A stretch of DNA of 10,083 bases from JABDGR01 sp964561455 (GTDB taxonomy: Bacteria > Verrucomicrobiota > Verrucomicrobiia > Opitutales > JABDGR01): contig CAZLPS010000126.1 in assembly GCA_964561455.1 (NCBI GenBank), forward strand, positions 1 through 10,083, written 5' to 3'. Position numbers and translations under genes: made by a program. Positions 6,592 to 10,083 of this stretch are shown here, one piece after another. The notes beneath the pieces are model-generated. The model was not told the origin of the DNA. It was given only the letters and a program-made list of their open reading frames with translations, and made no database searches. Position 1 is the stretch's first letter. Every line of letters starts with the position of its first letter.

Positions 6592-6639
6592 GGGTTGGTT
6601 TTGGTCCTGAGAGAATTCGCCCGAGCATGGTGGCTCGAA

Positions 6640-7656
6640 TTAATTATCTGCGTTTTCGCCGGGTTCATGATCGAATTCGATGATGAAACCATTTAATTGC
6701 AGCGTCGCAAAAGTGTCGTCCCAAGTCGGGGCCATTTGGGGAGCCTTCCAGGTGTAATAGCACAACCAGACCTGGTTGCCGCCGGTGTTGTCGGGTTCCC
6801 GCGGAGCCCAGTTTTGGAAACCAAGTGGTCCTTCGTTGTTTACCCATTGCCAGCGGCCGGATTGGTCCTTGAAGCCGCCGAGCCAGGGTCCGGTGTTTTC
6901 GCCTTGGGGCATGCGTTTCCAAAACTTCGCATCGTTGATCAGGCTGAATACAAAATTGTTTTCCTCCTTCGAGGTGATGGTCGCGAGATAGCCGCCATGC
7001 ACGAGGGCGTATTTTTGCGCGTTATTCCAAGTAATGCCATTGGGCGTGTAAACCGCCATGTAGTAATGACCGCTGGGGCCTGCCAGCGGTTCCATGGCCA
7101 CCATGCCGCCGAGGCTGTCGCCATTGCCCCGGCCGCCACGCCCGGTACCATTGCCGCCTCCGCGGCCCCGGCCGGATACCGGCGCACTGGAGGGGCCACG
7201 ACCGACGCCCGTGGTAGGCGATGGGTTGACGTTCGGCGTCGGAGGCCCAACCGGCTGCACTGGCGCGGCGGCCGCCGTGGGCGTGGGCAGCGTTGGAGGA
7301 GCGAAGGACGCCGGGGAATCCGGCGCGGGTTCCTCGGGGGAAGGTGGCGGAGACGAAACGTCCGGCGAGATAACCGAGACCGGGGGCGGAATATCGTCCA
7401 CCAATGGCCCCGGGGCGGCGGAGGATCTCGGGGCGTCGTCCACGATGCCGGGGTCCGTGACCGTCGCGTCGGGCGTCGGGGTGAGCAGGAGCTCGGGATC
7501 GGACGCAGGCGGAGGCGCGACCATGGCAAGGGTCACCAAAACATATTGTTCCTCCTCGACCGCTGCGGACGGCACTTGGCTGGCCCGCAGCGCAAAAATC
7601 GCGAGTGCCACGAGATGGAGCAGAATTGCAGCAGAATAATAACCGTAGCGGTTCAT
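6640..7656 (-). CDS. TonB-like anchored C-type lectin domain protein C
   Basis: The frame is open to an ATG at 7680, but I chose ATG 7656 (338 residues). From there the protein begins MNRYGYY like B and D, and it no longer overlaps the end of B (gap 13 bases). The transmembrane helix (about 7-24) has His14, followed by QYVLVTL (37-43). The spacer includes GPLVDDIPPPVSVISPDV (83-100), FAPPTLPTP (118-126) and a Gly/Arg hinge (about 161-178). The CTLD, about 195-330, has SGHYYMAVYTPNGITW, HGGYLATITSKEEN, TGPWLGG, REPDN (286-290) and TWDD (311-314), with a single cysteine at 299. The helix histidine, the VxVxL strand and the proline-rich spacer resemble TonB, while the C-terminus does not. Likely periplasmic and inner-membrane anchored; ligand unknown. 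Confidence 0.87.
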   Translation of the reverse strand: MNRYGYYSAAILLHLVALAIFALRASQVPSAAVEEEQYVLVTLAMVAPPPASDPELLLTPTPDATVTDPGIVDDAPRSSAAPGPLVDDIPPPVSVISPDVSSPPPSPEEPAPDSPASFAPPTLPTPTAAAAPVQPVGPPTPNVNPSPTTGVGRGPSSAPVSGRGRGGGNGTGRGGRGNGDSLGGMVAMEPLAGPSGHYYMAVYTPNGITWNNAQKYALVHGGYLATITSKEENNFVFSLINDAKFWKRMPQGENTGPWLGGFKDQSGRWQWVNNEGPLGFQNWAPREPDNTGGNQVWLCYYTWKAPQMAPTWDDTFATLQLNGFIIEFDHEPGENADN

Positions 7657-7669
7657 GGAATGGCCGACC

Positions 7670-8755
7670 CTACTGCTCATTGAGATCTGGCGCCTTGGCG
7701 GCGTTCAGCACCATGGTGCCAGGGTCGCTATCAAATTCGATAATGAAACCAAGGTGATGGGCATCGCTTTGGGAATCGTCCCACGTGGCGGCCCGTTGGG
7801 GGTAGATATTGGTGTAGTAGCAAAGCCGGTCCTGCTGGCCACCGCGATTGTCAGGTTCACCTGGAGCCCAAGCGGCGAAATCGAGCTCGCCTTCACCATT
7901 CTCCCAGGACCATTTGCCGGAATCCCAGTCTTTTGTCCCGCCGATCCAAGGGCCGGAATTCTCCGGCACGGCATCGCCCTCGCCGCAGCGCAACCAAAAC
8001 ATGGGGTCCTTAATCAAATTGTAGACAAACTGATTTTCCGCATAGGAGGTGATGGTGACGAGGTAGCCGCGACGGGCGAGGGCATAGCTCTGGGCGTCCT
8101 CCCACTTAATGCCTGCAGCCACATAAACGGCCAGGTAGAAGTGGCCGTTCGTGTAGGGAACGGGCGGAAATTCCAGGGTTTCCGCCACCGAACTGACCAC
8201 CACCGGTTTCTCGGGTTTGCCACTGCGCCCGCCTTGGTCCGTACCATTACCGCCACGTTCGGTGCCGGAGACCGGTGCACCCGAAGGATTGGGTCCGAGA
8301 TCGGCCACCGGCCCGGGTATTACTGCTGTAACCGGCGGAGTGACGGGGGGCGTTGGCGATTCCGGCCCTGACGTCGGCAAAGTCAGCAGAGATTCGACGG
8401 ACGACTCCCTGGGCTCGGGTTCCGGCGGTTCCACCGGGGGCGTTTTCTCAAGGGAGATCTCAAAAGCCGGAACTGGCGCGGTATCCGCTTCGGAACCCGC
8501 GGCGGAAGAACCGGAATCACCGACGGGCCCGGAGTCACGGGTGGGCGGAATGGGCGGGGCGACCACCACCGAATCCACCTTTAACTCAACCGGATTGAGA
8601 TTGTTGGGAACCGGCAAGGGATTGCGCAATAGCGTGACTTCAAGATAGGCACGCTTCACCGACAACGACGACGCGGAGCGGGTGTAGCTCCCAAGATACA
8701 AGAGCATCAGCAGATGCAGAAAAATTGCGGTGAAATAATAACCGTAGCGGTTCAT
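7670..8755 (-). CDS. TonB-like anchored C-type lectin domain protein B
   Basis: This 361-residue protein is the longest of the array. MNRYGYY leads into a transmembrane helix (about 7-23) containing His14, then AYLEVTLLRNPLPVP (36-50). The spacer contains RDSGPVGDSG (73-82), a run of Glu-Pro repeats (about 105-116) and GTDQGGRSGKPEKPVVV (171-187), motifs shared with E. The CTLD runs from about 203 to 342: NGHFYLAVYVAAGIKW, RRGYLVTITSYAEN, SGPWIGG, GEPDN (299-303) and TWDD (324-327), with cysteines at 257 and 312. A short C-terminal tail, about 18 residues, follows. The gene starts 24 bases after A with no visible Shine-Dalgarno site, suggesting leader-independent initiation or coupling. The inferred role is a TonB-like periplasmic rod with a lectin-type tip; what it binds is unknown. 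Confidence 0.87.
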   Translation of the reverse strand: MNRYGYYFTAIFLHLLMLLYLGSYTRSASSLSVKRAYLEVTLLRNPLPVPNNLNPVELKVDSVVVAPPIPPTRDSGPVGDSGSSAAGSEADTAPVPAFEISLEKTPPVEPPEPEPRESSVESLLTLPTSGPESPTPPVTPPVTAVIPGPVADLGPNPSGAPVSGTERGGNGTDQGGRSGKPEKPVVVSSVAETLEFPPVPYTNGHFYLAVYVAAGIKWEDAQSYALARRGYLVTITSYAENQFVYNLIKDPMFWLRCGEGDAVPENSGPWIGGTKDWDSGKWSWENGEGELDFAAWAPGEPDNRGGQQDRLCYYTNIYPQRAATWDDSQSDAHHLGFIIEFDSDPGTMVLNAAKAPDLNEQ

Positions 8756-8779
8756 GGTAAAAATCAGCCAAACAAAAAT

Positions 8780-9685
8780 TTAATTGCCGGCCGGCGGATC
8801 CGACGTGGCGGGCCGGTGGTCAAATTCGACAATGTAACTTCGTTGAATGGTCCGGTCCTCGGTGTCGTCCCAAGTTGGCTCCCGGTCGCCGGGGACCGAA
8901 GAATAGAAGTGCCGGCTGTTCTGCGCGGCGGTTTTTCCGTCGGGTTCCGTGGGATCCCAGTTAAAATAAGTGATGGGTTCACCAACACCCCATTGCCAGA
9001 CGTTGTCCGTTTTAATACCGCCAATCCAGGGGCCCATTTCGTAGCCGCCTCCCGAACTCGACCGCCAATACGCCGGATCGTCAATCAAACCGAACACAAA
9101 TATATTTTCGGCGGCAGACGTGATGGTGACAAGATACCCACCGCGGGCGACGGCGTCCTTTTCCGCATTGGGTCGCGTAATGCCGCTCGGCGCGGTGAAC
9201 GCCTGATAATAGTGTCCGTTGCCACCGTTTTCGACCGGCCATTGCGTCAGGGCGGTGTTCCTAGGTGCAACTGTTGATGCCGGAGCCGCCGCGCGCCCCT
9301 GCCGGCCGGCCCGGGTGGTCGCCGGGGCACCAACGGCTGAAGACGCAGGACCCGTCGCACTCGCACCGGGCGGGGAAAGTGCCGGGGCGGAATTTGATGG
9401 CCCAGATTGGCCGGCGGGATTAGCTCCCGCTGGAATATCGAATCGGGCAGTGGACTGCGCCGACGCAATGGCTGGCGGCAATTGGCCGGACGATACCGAA
9501 CCAGCATCCGCTTTGGTTTTTGCCGGCGCCGAGCCCGAGGAAGGCATCTTCATATTTTGGAGCGACACCACCTTCGGGTTCGGGCCTCCAACCTCGGTGG
9601 GTGAACTGAACATGATCCACAACGATGCCACCAACCCGCCAACCAGTAGCACGCCCGCCGCATAAGAATAAACTGAAAGTTTCAT
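8780..9685 (-). CDS. Membrane-anchored C-type lectin domain protein A, next to exbD
   Basis: This is a 301-residue protein with an N-terminal hydrophobic anchor (about 6-26), a Ser/Ala/Pro/Gly-rich spacer (about 28-150) and a CTLD (about 153-291). The CTLD shows NGGNGHYYQAFTAPSGIT (153-170), RGGYLVTITSAAEN (181-194), MGPWIGG (217-223), TEPDG (246-250) and TWDD (271-274). It has no cysteine at all. Unlike B-F, its anchor does not start MNRY, has no histidine, and has a spacer that is not PP-rich, so it may have a different role, such as an unenergised partner or scaffold. ATG overlaps the ExbD stop in an ATGA arrangement (9682-9685), which argues for translational coupling and a 1:1 link to ExbD. 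It could also be a signal peptide, but the long flat hydrophobic run without a clear cleavage site favours an anchor. Confidence 0.85.
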   Translation of the reverse strand: MKLSVYSYAAGVLLVGGLVASLWIMFSSPTEVGGPNPKVVSLQNMKMPSSGSAPAKTKADAGSVSSGQLPPAIASAQSTARFDIPAGANPAGQSGPSNSAPALSPPGASATGPASSAVGAPATTRAGRQGRAAAPASTVAPRNTALTQWPVENGGNGHYYQAFTAPSGITRPNAEKDAVARGGYLVTITSAAENIFVFGLIDDPAYWRSSSGGGYEMGPWIGGIKTDNVWQWGVGEPITYFNWDPTEPDGKTAAQNSRHFYSSVPGDREPTWDDTEDRTIQRSYIVEFDHRPATSDPPAGN

Positions 9686-10083
9686 GGCTTAATCTGCGTG
9701 TCAATGGCCACTTTCGAAATATCGGCCTTGCGCAATTCATCGAGGACCGCGACGGCCGCGCCAAAGTTGGCCTTGTCATCGCCGTTGAGGTAAACCTTGG
9801 GATCCGGGTTGACCGCCTTCAGTTGCCGCAGGCGGGCGGGCAATTGCTCGAGGGTCAGGGATTCCTTGTTAAAAAAGAGGGTGCCCTTGGCCGTGACGGT
9901 GATGACGGTGTCGTTGGCGGGGTTCTGCTTGGCGCTAGTCGAAGCGGCGGGCAGGTTGACGGGGATGCCGCGGCTTTTAACCATGGAGAGTGAGACCATG
10001 ATAAACGTGGCCAGCAGGAAGAAAATGACGTCAATCAACGGGATGATTTCAATGCGCGCCCGTTTTTGCGCGCGGGGGGAGGG
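9682..10083 (-). CDS. exbD: ExbD/TolR-family proton-channel subunit, 5' end beyond window
   Basis: ExbD and TolR pair with ExbB/TolQ in the inner membrane to convert proton-motive force into movement of TonB or TolA. The frame is open to the right edge, giving 133 visible residues. They begin PSPRAQKRARIEIIPLID and continue into the helix DVIFFLLATFIMVSLSM; the Asp (visible residue 18) matches the essential proton-carrying Asp of ExbD (Asp25 in E. coli). A periplasmic domain follows, with PDPKVYLNGDDKANFGAAV, typical of the family. A TTG inside PLID is in frame but cannot be the true start, because the family's conserved sequence continues upstream of it. Only about 5-15 N-terminal residues should be missing. 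An exbB/tolQ gene is expected just outside the window. The ExbD versus TolR assignment is not certain from this sequence alone. Confidence 0.93.
   Translation of the reverse strand, partial: PSPRAQKRARIEIIPLIDVIFFLLATFIMVSLSMVKSRGIPVNLPAASTSAKQNPANDTVITVTAKGTLFFNKESLTLEQLPARLRQLKAVNPDPKVYLNGDDKANFGAAVAVLDELRKADISKVAIDTQIKP

Larger units (their letters stand above)
3343..9685 (-). repeat. Tandem array of six paralogous anchored-CTLD genes
   Basis: Six consecutive same-strand genes share the order anchor, Pro/Gly-rich spacer, CTLD. Nucleotide identity is still visible: B and C share the reverse complement of ATAATAACCGTAGCGGTTCA at their 5' ends, and D and E share long stretches within the CTLD. 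This fits successive local duplication. Two linker types are seen: B and E (LEVTLL-NP, EKPVVV) against C, D and F (VDD-PPPV). Confidence 0.85.

Noticed and set aside
7657..7680. Upstream ATG for gene C giving eight extra residues and an overlap with B
   Set aside because: B, D and E start directly with MNRY or MNRW, and the extra residues are not part of the shared pattern.
6697..7683. 328-residue plus-strand frame opposite gene C, and similar ones opposite B, D, E and F
   Set aside because: All are Arg/Gly-rich mirror frames of the Pro/Gly-rich linkers; none has a domain or a ribosome site of note.
10036..10038. TTG as the start of ExbD
   Set aside because: It lies inside the conserved PLID segment; the frame and family similarity continue upstream to the window edge.

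Overview
The window (about 60% GC) looks like a piece of a verrucomicrobial chromosome (Pedosphaera/Limisphaera-like). That placement is an inference. It rests on the GC content, weak Shine-Dalgarno signals, a dispersed GTCCCG-AGGGACG palindromic repeat, a Zn-ligand-poor CobB-type sirtuin, a fucose-isomerase-like enzyme, and bacterial C-type-lectin-domain (CTLD) proteins. No rRNA or tRNA is present to confirm it.

Layout: positions 1-429 hold little. There is an imperfect hairpin, a possible 23-residue membrane peptide with a good ribosome binding site (176-247), a second hairpin, and a plausible promoter for the sirtuin gene. A CobB-like NAD-dependent deacylase lies at 430-1125 on the plus strand. 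The convergent gap 1126-1565 carries repeat units, including a perfect 23-bp inverted repeat. An L-fucose-isomerase-like protein follows on the minus strand (1566-3191), with four heptamer repeats directly before its start codon.

The rest (3343-10083, all minus strand, so transcribed from right to left) is one compact gene run. It starts with an ExbD-type proton-channel subunit whose first few codons lie beyond the right edge, and continues with six consecutive paralogous membrane-anchored CTLD proteins. I call these A to F in order of transcription: A 8780-9685, B 7670-8755, C 6640-7656, D 5584-6591, E 4430-5476, F 3343-4416. ExbD and A overlap by 4 bp. Most other gaps are 13-48 bp, and only D-E is longer (107 bp).

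The main point of interest is the architecture of B to F. Each has a very short cytoplasmic tail, one transmembrane helix with an invariant histidine placed as in TonB, a short (V/L)xVxL segment, a long Pro/Gly-rich spacer, and then a CTLD where TonB would have its C-terminal receptor-binding domain. With ExbD at the head of the same gene run, this suggests an energised TonB-like system with lectin-type effector domains. The proteins appear duplicated and partly shuffled: E joins a B-like linker to a D-like CTLD. F is divergent and A lacks the histidine. What the CTLDs bind is not known. The downstream fucose-isomerase-like gene makes a link to glycan or deoxysugar use tempting but unproven.
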